Shown one piece after another: positions 16,912 to 24,826 of a stretch of 64,000 bases of DNA; positions within the stretch are counted from its first letter, which is position 1; the number at the start of each line of letters is the position of its first letter. The position numbers and the translations under genes are program-made. Origin of the DNA: an uncultured Bacteroidota bacterium (GTDB lineage Bacteria > Bacteroidota > Bacteroidia > Chitinophagales > Chitinophagaceae); NCBI GenBank assembly GCA_903905065.1, contig CAIVEW010000050.1, positions 86,609-150,608 on the forward strand, written 5' to 3'. Below the pieces are notes generated by a model that did not search any database, was not told the DNA's origin, and saw only the letters and a list, made by a program, of their open reading frames with translations.

Positions 16912-17039
16912 GTATCCTGTTATTTGGTGTGAAGATACTGATTGAGATTTAATATTCAAAAAATGAATGACAGATGGGTCTCATATTTCCGGCAGGAGTC
17001 CGGTTGATAAAGTGTTATGATAAAGTCTGATTTTCGCCT

Positions 17040-17047
17040 TATAATTG
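17040..17047 (+). promoter_or_regulatory. Probable -7 box of the metallophosphoesterase gene
   Basis: TATAATTG matches TAnnTTTG in seven of eight positions. It ends 23 bases before the proposed ATT start, the same distance as the gyrA box from its ATG. Confidence 0.4.
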
Positions 17048-17070
17048 CAAAAATATAGATTCATTTACCT

Positions 17071-17589
17071 ATTACACGTATCGGCCTCATATCAGACACG
17101 CACAACTACCTTGATGAGGCCGTATTCAAGCACTTTGAAAATTGCGATGAGATATGGCATGCCGGCGATTTTGGCACATCGGCGATAGCAGACAAACTGA
17201 AAGCGTTCAAGCCGCTGAGGGGAGTTTATGGGAACATAGATGGTTACGACATCAGGAGTGAGTTCCCCGAAAAACTAAGGTTCAAATGTGAGGGCGTAGA
17301 TGTGTTCGTGGTACACATTGGCGGCTATCCCGGACACTATGCACCTGCGATCAGGACGGAGTTATTTGCCAATCCTCCAAAACTATTCATCAGTGGCCAC
17401 TCCCATATCCTCAAAGTAATCTACGACGACAAACTGAAGTGCCTGCATATGAACCCAGGTGCCGCTGGTAATCATGGCTGGCACAAAGTGCGTACCCTTA
17501 TTCGCTTTGTTATTGATGGCAGCGATATGAAAAATTGTGAGGTAATAGAACTTGGTAAAAGGACCGGGAAAGCGCAGACCGAAATATAG
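17071..17589 (+). CDS. YfcE/MJ0936-type metallophosphoesterase with probable ATT start
   Basis: The 172-residue frame has every calcineurin-like metal motif in order: D9-T-H11 (ISDTH), G32-D33, G54-N55-I-D57, H82 and G109-H110-S-H112. The in-frame stop upstream is at 17056 and no ATG, GTG or TTG occurs before 17302, which would cut off the first three metal motifs. Homologues of this family begin with a residue pattern like MxxIGLISDTH, matching a start at the ATT codon 17071 (ITRIGLISDTH). The enzyme should be a cytosolic phosphodiesterase or phosphatase with two metal ions. Either an ATT start (as in infC) or a damaged start codon explains the sequence. Confidence 0.8.
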   Translation: MTRIGLISDTHNYLDEAVFKHFENCDEIWHAGDFGTSAIADKLKAFKPLRGVYGNIDGYDIRSEFPEKLRFKCEGVDVFVVHIGGYPGHYAPAIRTELFANPPKLFISGHSHILKVIYDDKLKCLHMNPGAAGNHGWHKVRTLIRFVIDGSDMKNCEVIELGKRTGKAQTEI

Positions 17590-17590
17590 G

Positions 17591-17713
17591 CGTCTGGCGC
17601 GTTTCAGACGTTCGTGATCCAATCTGCATTCAACCACTATCGTGGTTGCGTACATCCAGCTTTTTAATCCCCGGATTTCATCCGGGGCTATTAACGGTTA
17701 AGCCCTCCGGGCT
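17591..17713. repeat. Cluster of four palindromes, REP-like
   Basis: Four hairpins follow one another: CGTCTG/CAGACG (17591-17610), CAACCAC/GTGGTTG (17631-17648), CCCCGGA/TCCGGGG (17669-17687) and AGCCC/GGGCT (17701-17713), the last followed by TTTTC. The GC-rich pair with the short spacer CTATTAACGGTTA looks like the repetitive extragenic palindromes associated with REP-type (RAYT) transposases; the last could also terminate the upstream gene. Confidence 0.6.
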
Positions 17714-17843
17714 TTTTCGCCGCGTTTTTTATCGTTTTATCTATGAGCAGTGAATTGATTGCGATCTAAGCGCTTGCTTTTTAATTCTTTTCTTTATATT
17801 TTGTTGGTCACCTTCTATTTTTTAACTTTTAAAACGTTTACTT

Positions 17844-19073
17844 ATGGCTGCTTTTGATACCGGCTCCACGGGCTTTATGCTCCTCGCCACTAGTCTGGTA
17901 ATGTTAATGACCCCGGGCCTCGCGTTCTTTTACGGCGGTCTTGCGGGCAAACGAAATATACTGGGTATAATGATCCAGAGTTTTGTATCCATGGGAATTA
18001 CTACCATCTTGTGGTGGGCCTTTGGCTATTCACTTTGCTTTAGTGGCAATGCCATGGGAGGCATCATAGGTGATTTCCATAAAGCCTTTATGCACGGGGT
18101 GAACCTGAATACCGCCTATTCCGGTAATCCTAAAATGCCCGAATTTGTATTCTTCGCTTACCAGATGATGTTTGCTATTATTACGCCAGCACTGATAACC
18201 GGAGCGTTCATTAACCGGGTTACTTTCAAAGCCTATCTCATTTTCCTTATCCTTTGGCAGGTGCTGGTTTATTATCCATTTGTGCACATGGTGTGGGGCA
18301 ATGGACTTCTGGCAGCCTGGGGTGTTCGTGATTTTGCCGGTGGTATTGTAGTTCATGCCACTGCTGGCTTTGCAGCCCTCGCGTCTGTGATATATGTAGG
18401 CAAGCGCCGGGATAGGGAGTCGCCACCCAACAGCATACCGCTTATAGCTATTGGTACAGGCCTGCTGTGGTTTGGCTGGTATGGCTTTAATGCGGGCAGC
18501 GAACTGGATGTGGATGCGATTACCGGGCAAGCGTTTATTAATACAGATGTCGCAGCCTCCTTTGCCGCTATCACCTGGCTTGTCATCGAATGGAGCCTGG
18601 TGAAGAAACCAAAGTTTGTGGGCTTGCTTACCGGTGCCGTAGCCGGCCTGGCCACTATTACGCCTGCGGCAGGTTACGTATCGCTCAATTCTGCAGTAAC
18701 AATTGGTATTGCGGCAGGTGGTGTTTGTTACCTTGCGGTTCACCTGAAAAATAAAATGGGCTGGGACGATGCGCTTGATGTTTGGGGCGTACATGGTATT
18801 GGCGGTTGCCTCGGTACAATATTACTGGGCGTTTTTGCAGCACATTCTATTAATCCCGGTACAGCAGATGGCCTTAAATATGGCGGCACAACCTTCTTCA
18901 TGCACCAGTTGATCGCAGTTGTAGGAACCTGCATTTATGCGTTTGTGTTTACTTATGTGATGCTGGCCGTTATTAATGTTGTAACCAAAGTAAAGGTGAA
19001 CGAAGCAGAAGAAGTAAAAGGCCTGGATGATGCCATACATGGTGAGCAAGCCTATGATGCGGGTGTAGTTTGA
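17844..19073 (+). CDS. amt: Ammonium transporter
   Basis: The Amt/Rh channel protein takes up ammonium across the inner membrane. Eleven hydrophobic spans are visible in 409 residues. The twin pore histidines are present: H171 in VVHATAGFAA and H317 in VHGIGGCLG, corresponding to H168 and H318 of E. coli AmtB. No cleaved signal peptide is obvious. No glnK/PII gene lies next to it, which is unusual since amtB is commonly paired with one. A terminator follows. A poor -7-like TATATTTTG lies at 17795. Confidence 0.95.
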   Translation: MAAFDTGSTGFMLLATSLVMLMTPGLAFFYGGLAGKRNILGIMIQSFVSMGITTILWWAFGYSLCFSGNAMGGIIGDFHKAFMHGVNLNTAYSGNPKMPEFVFFAYQMMFAIITPALITGAFINRVTFKAYLIFLILWQVLVYYPFVHMVWGNGLLAAWGVRDFAGGIVVHATAGFAALASVIYVGKRRDRESPPNSIPLIAIGTGLLWFGWYGFNAGSELDVDAITGQAFINTDVAASFAAITWLVIEWSLVKKPKFVGLLTGAVAGLATITPAAGYVSLNSAVTIGIAAGGVCYLAVHLKNKMGWDDALDVWGVHGIGGCLGTILLGVFAAHSINPGTADGLKYGGTTFFMHQLIAVVGTCIYAFVFTYVMLAVINVVTKVKVNEAEEVKGLDDAIHGEQAYDAGVV

Positions 19074-19101
19074 TAACAATTTCATATTTCGTTGAATATT
19101 T

Positions 19102-19125
19102 TATAGGGCCCGCTGCGGCCCTATA
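19102..19125 (+). terminator. Intrinsic terminator after amt
   Basis: A 9-bp stem TATAGGGCC/GGCCCTATA around a six-base loop, followed by TTCGTTT, lies 28 bases after the amt stop. It separates amt from the kai operon. Confidence 0.75.
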
Positions 19126-19296
19126 TTCGTTTATATAGCTACCTAAATTAAAATCACCTTGGTATGGTTTTTATGTGGAAAAAAGAATAGGCCGCCGGCA
19201 TTGTCACGAATTAATTGAGATTCAAAAGATTATTGATGTGCAAGACTAAAAATGACCGCAGCCTTCAATTTAAATGAAAAAAATTATTTCAATAAG

Positions 19297-21033
19297 ATGG
19301 CCACAAAGAAGGAAAAAACACCGCCAAAATTAACTTTGGAGAAAACGCCCACAGGCATTGTGGGGCTTGATGAGTTGACCGGTGGCGGCATACCACAAGG
19401 CAGGCCAACATTGGTTTGCGGAGAACCAGGATGCGGCAAAACATTGCTATCGTTAGAATTTATTGTCCGTGGTGCTACAGAATTTAACGAGCCGGGTGTG
19501 TTTATTGCATTTGAAGAAAAATCTGAGGAACTTGCCATTAATGCTGCTTCCCTTGGATTTGACCTTGGCAAACTACAAAACGACGGCTTACTGAAAATAG
19601 ATCACATTTACATAGAACGCAGCGAGATCGAAGAAACCGGGGAGTATGACCTCGAGGGATTATTTATCCGGTTGGATCATGCCATTAACGTGATTGGAGC
19701 TAAAAGGGTTGTGCTGGATACTATTGAAAATCTTTTTTCCGGCTTATCGAACCAGGCAATCCTACGTTCAGAGTTAAGACGGCTTTTTCAGTGGCTAAAA
19801 GACAAGAACGTAACAGCAATTATAACCGGTGAAAAGGGAGATGGGCTGCTCACGAGGCAGGGTCTTGAAGAATATGTGTCTGACTGCGTGATATTATTGG
19901 AACACCGCGTAGTTAACAAGATATCCACCCGCTTCCTTCGGATAGTTAAATATCGCGGCTCGGTGCATGGTACTAATGAGTATCCTTTTTTGATCGATAG
20001 TGAAGGCATCTCTGTTTTGCCGGTTACCTCCCTTCTTTTAGCACACGAAGTTTCGACCGACCGCATCTCGTCGGGTATTCCGGTGCTGGATGACATGCTG
20101 GGTGGCAAAGGTTTTTACAGAGGTAGCAGTATATTGGTGTCCGGCACAGCAGGTACTGGTAAAACCAGCATAGCTGCGTATTTTGCCGATAGTACCTGTA
20201 AGCGAAAGGAACGGTGTGTCTATTTTGCCTTTGAGGAATCGCCGCAGCAGATCATCCGTAATATGAAGTCTATAGGTGTGGATCTTGACACGCATATAAA
20301 AAAGGGATTACTGCAGTTTCACGCTTCGCGGCCTACTTTGTTCGGCCTGGAGATGCACCTGGTGAGCATTTACAAAACCATAAAGAAATTCAAGCCGCAG
20401 ACCGTTATTCTTGACCCCATTACAAATCTCATCACCGTAGGTTCTGTAAGTGAAGTAAAATCTATGCTGATCAGGCTAATAGATTTTTTGCAGGCGGAGC
20501 AGATCACTGTGATGTTCACGGCGCTAACGCTCAACACTATTGTCAGCGAGCAAACCGATGAGGGGGTGTCTTCGCTTGTTGATGCGTGGTTACTGGTGCG
20601 AGATATTGAGACAAACGGAGAACGCAACAGGGGGATGTACATTATGAAATCGCGGGGTATGAAGCATTCTAACCAGGTTAGGGAGTTTGTAATTAGAGAC
20701 TCCGGGCTTGACCTGGTAGATGTTTTCCTGGGCCCTGAAGGTGTGCTTACGGGCTCTGCACGGGAAGCAGAGCAATTGAAACTGCAGGCGGGGCATGTGT
20801 TGCGTGATTTCGCCGTGGGAAGAAAGGATAAGGAAATTCAAAGAAAGAGAACGGTGCTAGAGGCGAAAATAACCAGCCTGAAAGAGGAATTTGAATCAGT
20901 AGCAGATGAACTGAATAAATCCTATCAGGAAGAGGATTTGCGTAACAGTGTTATGGAGAAAAATCGCGCTGCGCTTACCAATATTAGAAATAACAAGGAA
21001 GCGGCAACCGGAAAAAACAGAAAAGCAAATTGA
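19297..21033 (+). CDS. kaiC: KaiC-like double ATPase with C-terminal coiled coil
   Basis: KaiC is a RecA-fold autokinase/ATPase that forms hexamers. Both halves are intact: CI has GEPGCGKT and [13 protein letters not shown] has GTAGTGKT and [10 protein letters not shown]. The cyanobacterial phosphorylation sites are kept in the second domain as T420, S425 and S426 (TDEGVSS; S. elongatus T426, S431, T432). About 80 residues beyond the usual end form a charged helix, likely a coiled coil, bringing length to 578 compared with 519. The ATG at 19297 gives the usual short N-terminus; an in-frame ATG at 19252 would add 15 residues. KaiA is not present, as in all non-cyanobacterial systems. Head of a five-gene operon. 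Confidence 0.9.
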   Translation: MATKKEKTPPKLTLEKTPTGIVGLDELTGGGIPQGRPTLVCGEPGCGKTLLSLEFIVRGATEFNEPGVFIAFEEKSEELAINAASLGFDLGKLQNDGLLKIDHIYIERSEIEETGEYDLEGLFIRLDHAINVIGAKRVVLDTIENLFSGLSNQAILRSELRRLFQWLKDKNVTAIITGEKGDGLLTRQGLEEYVSDCVILLEHRVVNKISTRFLRIVKYRGSVHGTNEYPFLIDSEGISVLPVTSLLLAHEVSTDRISSGIPVLDDMLGGKGFYRGSSILVSGTAGTGKTSIAAYFADSTCKRKERCVYFAFEESPQQIIRNMKSIGVDLDTHIKKGLLQFHASRPTLFGLEMHLVSIYKTIKKFKPQTVILDPITNLITVGSVSEVKSMLIRLIDFLQAEQITVMFTALTLNTIVSEQTDEGVSSLVDAWLLVRDIETNGERNRGMYIMKSRGMKHSNQVREFVIRDSGLDLVDVFLGPEGVLTGSAREAEQLKLQAGHVLRDFAVGRKDKEIQRKRTVLEAKITSLKEEFESVADELNKSYQEEDLRNSVMEKNRAALTNIRNNKEAATGKNRKAN

Positions 21034-21038
21034 GGATC

Positions 21039-21326
21039 ATGGAAGAACAAACTTGGGAACTCCGGCTTTATGTAGCCGGTAAAACCGCAAAATCCGTTAC
21101 TGCGCTTGCCAACCTGAAAAAATATTGTGAAGAGCATTTGAAGGGCAAGTATGTCATCGAAATAATAGACTTGCTGCTACAGCCGCAACTGGCCGAGGGG
21201 GATCAGATACTTGCCATTCCTACACTCGTTAGAAAGGTTCCCGAGCCGATCAGGAAGATCATCGGGGATCTCTCCAATGAAGAAAAAGTGTTAGTAGGAT
21301 TAAACATTCGCCCGGTAAATAAATAG
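21039..21326 (+). CDS. kaiB: KaiB-like protein, first copy
   Basis: The 95-residue protein has the thioredoxin-like KaiB fold signature: [27 protein letters not shown], then [20 protein letters not shown] and [20 protein letters not shown]. KaiB binds KaiC and switches the clock state. It starts 5 bases after kaiC; the frame could open at a TTG (21030) overlapping the kaiC stop, but the ATG at 21039 is more natural. The conserved proline after AIPT is present. Its paralogue follows directly. Confidence 0.9.
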   Translation: MEEQTWELRLYVAGKTAKSVTALANLKKYCEEHLKGKYVIEIIDLLLQPQLAEGDQILAIPTLVRKVPEPIRKIIGDLSNEEKVLVGLNIRPVNK

Positions 21327-21327
21327 C

Positions 21328-21654
21328 ATGAGCAGGAAAAAAAATAGTGATGTAGAGGAAACTGAAGGCGAAAATGTGCAAGGTAAATTTGTACTTCGTT
21401 TATTTATTACTGGCGCTTCGCCAAATTCCTCCCGTGCGATAACTAATCTGAAAAATATCTGTGAGGCAAATATTCCAGGTAGCTATTCCCTGGAGATTAT
21501 CGATGTTTATCAGTCAAACGATATTGCGGAATCGGAAGGGCTCATAGCGTTACCGATGCTAGTAAAGAAATACCCGTTACCGGAGCGGCGAATGATCGGA
21601 GATATGTCGAATACAAGAAAAGTTTTAACAGGTTTAGGCTTGGTACCTCAATGA
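21328..21654 (+). CDS. KaiB-like protein, second copy
   Basis: A second KaiB-fold protein of 108 residues with a polar 15-residue N-terminal extension. It keeps FVLRLFITGASPNSSRAITN, SLEIIDVYQSNDIAESEG and ALPMLVKKYPLPERRMIGDM. The pattern differs from the first copy enough (about one third to two fifths identical by eye) that the two are unlikely to be redundant. The ATG is one base after the stop of the first kaiB, so the two are translated together. Confidence 0.88.
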   Translation: MSRKKNSDVEETEGENVQGKFVLRLFITGASPNSSRAITNLKNICEANIPGSYSLEIIDVYQSNDIAESEGLIALPMLVKKYPLPERRMIGDMSNTRKVLTGLGLVPQ

Positions 21655-21660
21655 TGACGG

Positions 21661-22947
21661 ATGGAAGCAACGGCGCGGACATATGAAGAGTTACTGACAC
21701 AAGTTACAGAGCTGCAGTGGCAACTGGAAGAGGCTAATGATACTATTGAAGCCATACGAACAGGCCAGGTAGATGCCCTTGTGTTGGAAAGTGAGAACGG
21801 GCACCAGTTATATACACTAAAAAGTGCGGATCAGACTTACCGTGTATTCATCGAAAAGATGAACGAAGGCGCGGTTACGCTGAATAAGGATGGCATCATT
21901 CTATATTGCAATTCACAGTTTGCAACATTGGTTAATACTTCCCGTTCCAGTGTGGTGGGCGCGCCATTCGATCACTTTATTTCATTGGGATATAAAAACC
22001 AATTTAAGCTTTTAATGGAGCGGGGTTGGAAAGAGGACTGTAAAGGCGAGGTCGTTTTGAAGGCCAGAAAGCATCCCGTTGTACGGCTGTCATTAACCAC
22101 CCTGGAACTTGACGAAGGCTTTTCGTTGAGTATAATTGTCACTGATCTCACTGCGGAAAAAGACGCACAGAAAGATCTTAAGAACAAGAACGAAGAATTA
22201 GAAAGAATCAACCACGCGTTAGAAACAAGTAATAATGATTTGCTTCAATTTGCCTCAGTGGCATCTCACGACCTGCAGGAGCCGTTAAGGAAAATAGCCG
22301 TCTTTTCGGGCCTGCTGAAGGACAGAGATACAAATAATTTATCGGAAAATGCGCAGGTGTTCATTGATAAAATACTTTCGTCGGCCGAACGGATGAAGCA
22401 ATTAATAATCGATGTGCTCAACTATTCCCGGCTCTCCGCCAACGATCAAAAGCCGGAACACGTGGAGCTGACGGAAATAGTAAAGGACTGGATGACCGAT
22501 TATGAGATCCTGATCCGCGAAAAGAGGGCGAAAATTTATTTTGATCAGCTTCCTGTTATTGAAGCGAATAAGGGGCAGGTAAGACAGGTTTTTCAGAATA
22601 TTTTGAGTAATTCTTTAAAATTCAGTAAAAACTATGTGCCGCCTGTGATCACTATCACCGCTACAAGGATAAAAGATAAGAATTTTGATGCGGCCCCAGG
22701 CAACAATGGGAAATATTTTCGCATCAGCATAAAAGACAATGGGATAGGCTTTGACCAGAAATACGTGGCCAATGTTTTCTCATTGTTTGAGCGACTAAAT
22801 ACCAAGGATAAGTATGAAGGGACAGGGATAGGGTTAGCTGTGGCGAAGAAGATCGTTGAAAAACACAACGGCCTTATTACCGCTCGAAGTACTGCGGGAG
22901 TTGGGTCGGAGTTTATTATTTTGCTGCCGGTAGCGCAGTTTTATTGA
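21661..22947 (+). CDS. PAS-domain sensor histidine kinase of the kai operon
   Basis: This soluble kinase (428 residues, no membrane spans) begins with a short coiled coil (about 1-35), then a PAS domain (about 50-165: YRVFIEKMNEGAVTLNKDG, YCNSQFATL), a second coiled coil (165-190), a HisKA dimerisation domain with phospho-acceptor H203 in SHDLQEPLRK, and a HATPase domain with N-box NILSNSLKFS, G1 DNGIGFD, F-box LFERL and G2 GTGIGLAVAKK. Being cytosolic and next to kaiB genes, it probably reads KaiC/KaiB state, like SasA in cyanobacteria, though the KaiB-like domain of SasA is absent. Six bases separate it from kaiB. Confidence 0.9.
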   Translation: MEATARTYEELLTQVTELQWQLEEANDTIEAIRTGQVDALVLESENGHQLYTLKSADQTYRVFIEKMNEGAVTLNKDGIILYCNSQFATLVNTSRSSVVGAPFDHFISLGYKNQFKLLMERGWKEDCKGEVVLKARKHPVVRLSLTTLELDEGFSLSIIVTDLTAEKDAQKDLKNKNEELERINHALETSNNDLLQFASVASHDLQEPLRKIAVFSGLLKDRDTNNLSENAQVFIDKILSSAERMKQLIIDVLNYSRLSANDQKPEHVELTEIVKDWMTDYEILIREKRAKIYFDQLPVIEANKGQVRQVFQNILSNSLKFSKNYVPPVITITATRIKDKNFDAAPGNNGKYFRISIKDNGIGFDQKYVANVFSLFERLNTKDKYEGTGIGLAVAKKIVEKHNGLITARSTAGVGSEFIILLPVAQFY

Positions 22948-22960
22948 AATTGGCCTGGAT

Positions 22961-23368
22961 ATGGTGAAAAAGAAAGTTTTGCTTGCAGAAGATGATGGTG
23001 ACGATAATTTCTTTTTTGTGTACTTCCTGGAAGAGCGTGTGGATATATCCATTCTAAACTGCGTAGAAAATGGCCTTGAGGTAATACAGTTTCTGGACGC
23101 TCTTGCAAATAATGAGGATTTGCCGGATTTTATTTTATTGGATCAGAACATGCCGAAAATGAACGGTCTCGAAACTTTGAAGTATTTGAAAGGCAACGCT
23201 CGGTATGCAAGCATCCCTGTTTTTGTGTACTCAACTTATGCTGATCAGAATCTTGCAGAAAAATGCGGGTTATTCGGCGCGGCGCTGGTTCATCAGAAGC
23301 CAACTGATAAAGAAGGTTATAACAAGATGATAGATGCCTGCATTGAAATGATCGATAACATCGCGTAA
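22961..23368 (+). CDS. Single-domain response regulator of the kai operon
   Basis: A stand-alone receiver domain of 135 residues. The acidic pocket is EDDGDD (9-14), the phospho-acceptor is D61 in LLDQNMPKMNG, the switch residue is in VYSTYAD, and the conserved lysine lies in HQKPTD. There is no output domain, so the signal passes by protein contact, as in CheY/Rcp1-type regulators. Likely phosphorylated by the kinase 13 bases upstream. Last gene of the kai operon. Confidence 0.9.
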   Translation: MVKKKVLLAEDDGDDNFFFVYFLEERVDISILNCVENGLEVIQFLDALANNEDLPDFILLDQNMPKMNGLETLKYLKGNARYASIPVFVYSTYADQNLAEKCGLFGAALVHQKPTDKEGYNKMIDACIEMIDNIA

Positions 23369-23405
23369 CTACTTAGCGGCAAAAAGAAATTATATTTTCC
23401 TGCTT

Positions 23406-23437
23406 TCCGATATCGGAGGTTAAACTTTCTATTTTTG
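23406..23437 (+). promoter_or_regulatory. Promoter and 12-base palindrome before the MFS gene
   Basis: TATTTTTG (23430-23437) is an exact -7 box, 31 bases before the ATG. Upstream, between it and a poor TTTC -33 element, lies the perfect palindrome TCCGATATCGGA (23406-23417), where a dimeric repressor could block RNA polymerase. Confidence 0.5.
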
Positions 23438-23468
23438 TCCGGCGGCCATGGCCAAAGAATAGTTGCTG

Positions 23469-24683
23469 ATGATAACACGTGTTACCAACTTATATAGAAG
23501 TGCTTACAGGGGGTTGTCTCCTGCTACATGGTGGCTTTCGCTTGTGATGCTCATAAACAGGGCCGGTACAATGGTTGTACCGTTCATGACGTTGTATCTC
23601 ACAGAATCTAAACATTATGCAATAGGCAAGGCAGGGTTCGTGATGTCGGTCTTTGGCGCCGGTGCCATTTGTGGCGGCATGTTGGGGGGAAAACTCACCG
23701 ACAAGTTTGGGTTTTACAATGTACAGTTGGGCGCATTGACCTGCGGTGGTATTATGTTCGTTTTCCTGGGGCAGTTAGACAGTTATCTGGCTATCTGCAC
23801 CTGTGTATTTTTATTGGCAACACTTAATGATTCGTTTCGTCCAGCCAATGCTACGGCCATCGCTCAATATAGCAAGGAGGAAAACCGTACCCGCTCCTAT
23901 TCGCTAAACCGGCTGTCGATAAATCTAGGGTGGGCAGTGGGTGGAGCTGTCGGTGGTTTCATTGCGTCGAGAAATTACCATTTGCTCTTCTGGATAGACG
24001 GCCTCACTAATATAGGTGCAGCTATATTACTTCGCGTGGTGTTGCATCCATCGCGGAATAAGCAGACGCCATCGCATAAAGACCGTCCGAAAATGGAAAA
24101 AAAGCGTTCTGCATTTTCAGACAGACTCTACTTTGTTTTTATTGTGCTTACTATATTGTTTGGTTTTTGTTTCTTCCAGCTTTTTGCGACCATTCCAGTA
24201 TTTTTCAAACAGAAGTTACTACTAACTCCATTCTTCATCGGCTGCATCATGGCGCTGAATGGGCTCATCATAGCGTTATTTGAAATGGCAATTGTTTTTA
24301 CACTGGAGCCGAGGCGGAAAAACATGCGGTACATCATTATGGGAACATTGCTTATAGGGCTTTCATTTGTTGTATTCAACATTGTGCCGGGTACTAAATG
24401 GCTGGCGATATTATCCACCTTCATAGTTACCGCCGGGGAAATGCTCTCCATGCCTTTCATGAACTCTTTTTGGATAAACCGAACGGACCATAACAACCGA
24501 GGGCAGTATGCGGGTCTCTATACTGCCGCATGGTCTATAGCGCAAGTGCTGGGGCCTTTTGCCGGTTCCCAGATCGCTGAGCGTTTCGGCTTTGTTGCTC
24601 TTTGGTGGACAATAGGTTTGATCAGTTTGATTGGTGCTGCGGGTTTTAAGTGGTTACAGGTTCGGGAGGCCAAGACTGCCTGA
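23469..24683 (+). CDS. MFS transporter, drug-exporter-like
   Basis: Twelve hydrophobic spans in 404 residues, with the major facilitator motif A in GGKLTDKFGF after the second span and a central hydrophilic loop (RNKQTPSHKDRPKMEKK). Sequence style is close to the MdtH/YxaM-like multidrug exporters, although the substrate is unknown. A longer frame starts with TTG at 23463; the ATG at 23469 is chosen. Located in the inner membrane; driven by protons. A palindrome in its promoter suggests single-gene control. Confidence 0.85.
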   Translation: MITRVTNLYRSAYRGLSPATWWLSLVMLINRAGTMVVPFMTLYLTESKHYAIGKAGFVMSVFGAGAICGGMLGGKLTDKFGFYNVQLGALTCGGIMFVFLGQLDSYLAICTCVFLLATLNDSFRPANATAIAQYSKEENRTRSYSLNRLSINLGWAVGGAVGGFIASRNYHLLFWIDGLTNIGAAILLRVVLHPSRNKQTPSHKDRPKMEKKRSAFSDRLYFVFIVLTILFGFCFFQLFATIPVFFKQKLLLTPFFIGCIMALNGLIIALFEMAIVFTLEPRRKNMRYIIMGTLLIGLSFVVFNIVPGTKWLAILSTFIVTAGEMLSMPFMNSFWINRTDHNNRGQYAGLYTAAWSIAQVLGPFAGSQIAERFGFVALWWTIGLISLIGAAGFKWLQVREAKTA

Positions 24684-24692
24684 TCAAACATT

Positions 24693-24710
24693 GCAATCGA
24701 AGGCGATTGC
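24693..24710 (+). repeat. Short hairpin after the MFS gene
   Basis: GCAATCG and CGATTGC pair around a four-base loop 10 bases after the MFS stop. No T-run follows, so its role as terminator is weak. Confidence 0.35.
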
Positions 24711-24826
24711 CTTGACGGTATGCCTAATAGGGATCAGCAGGTGGATTTTTTTTGAGATTTCTCGGTATATTAGCGGGCCTTTGATCGCACAGGAAGCAGA
24801 GCTTTAGTGTTCCTCAAAATTTCAAT

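Noticed and set aside
17302..17589. Short phosphoesterase starting at GTG 17302
   Set aside because: It would lack the DxH, GD and GN metal motifs; the coding signal clearly continues upstream to 17071.
18030..18794. 254-codon open frame on the minus strand opposite amt
   Set aside because: Antisense shadow of the ammonium transporter; no promoter, no recognisable domain.
19252..19296. ATG at 19252 as kaiC start
   Set aside because: It adds 15 residues unlike family members; not excluded, but less likely than 19297.
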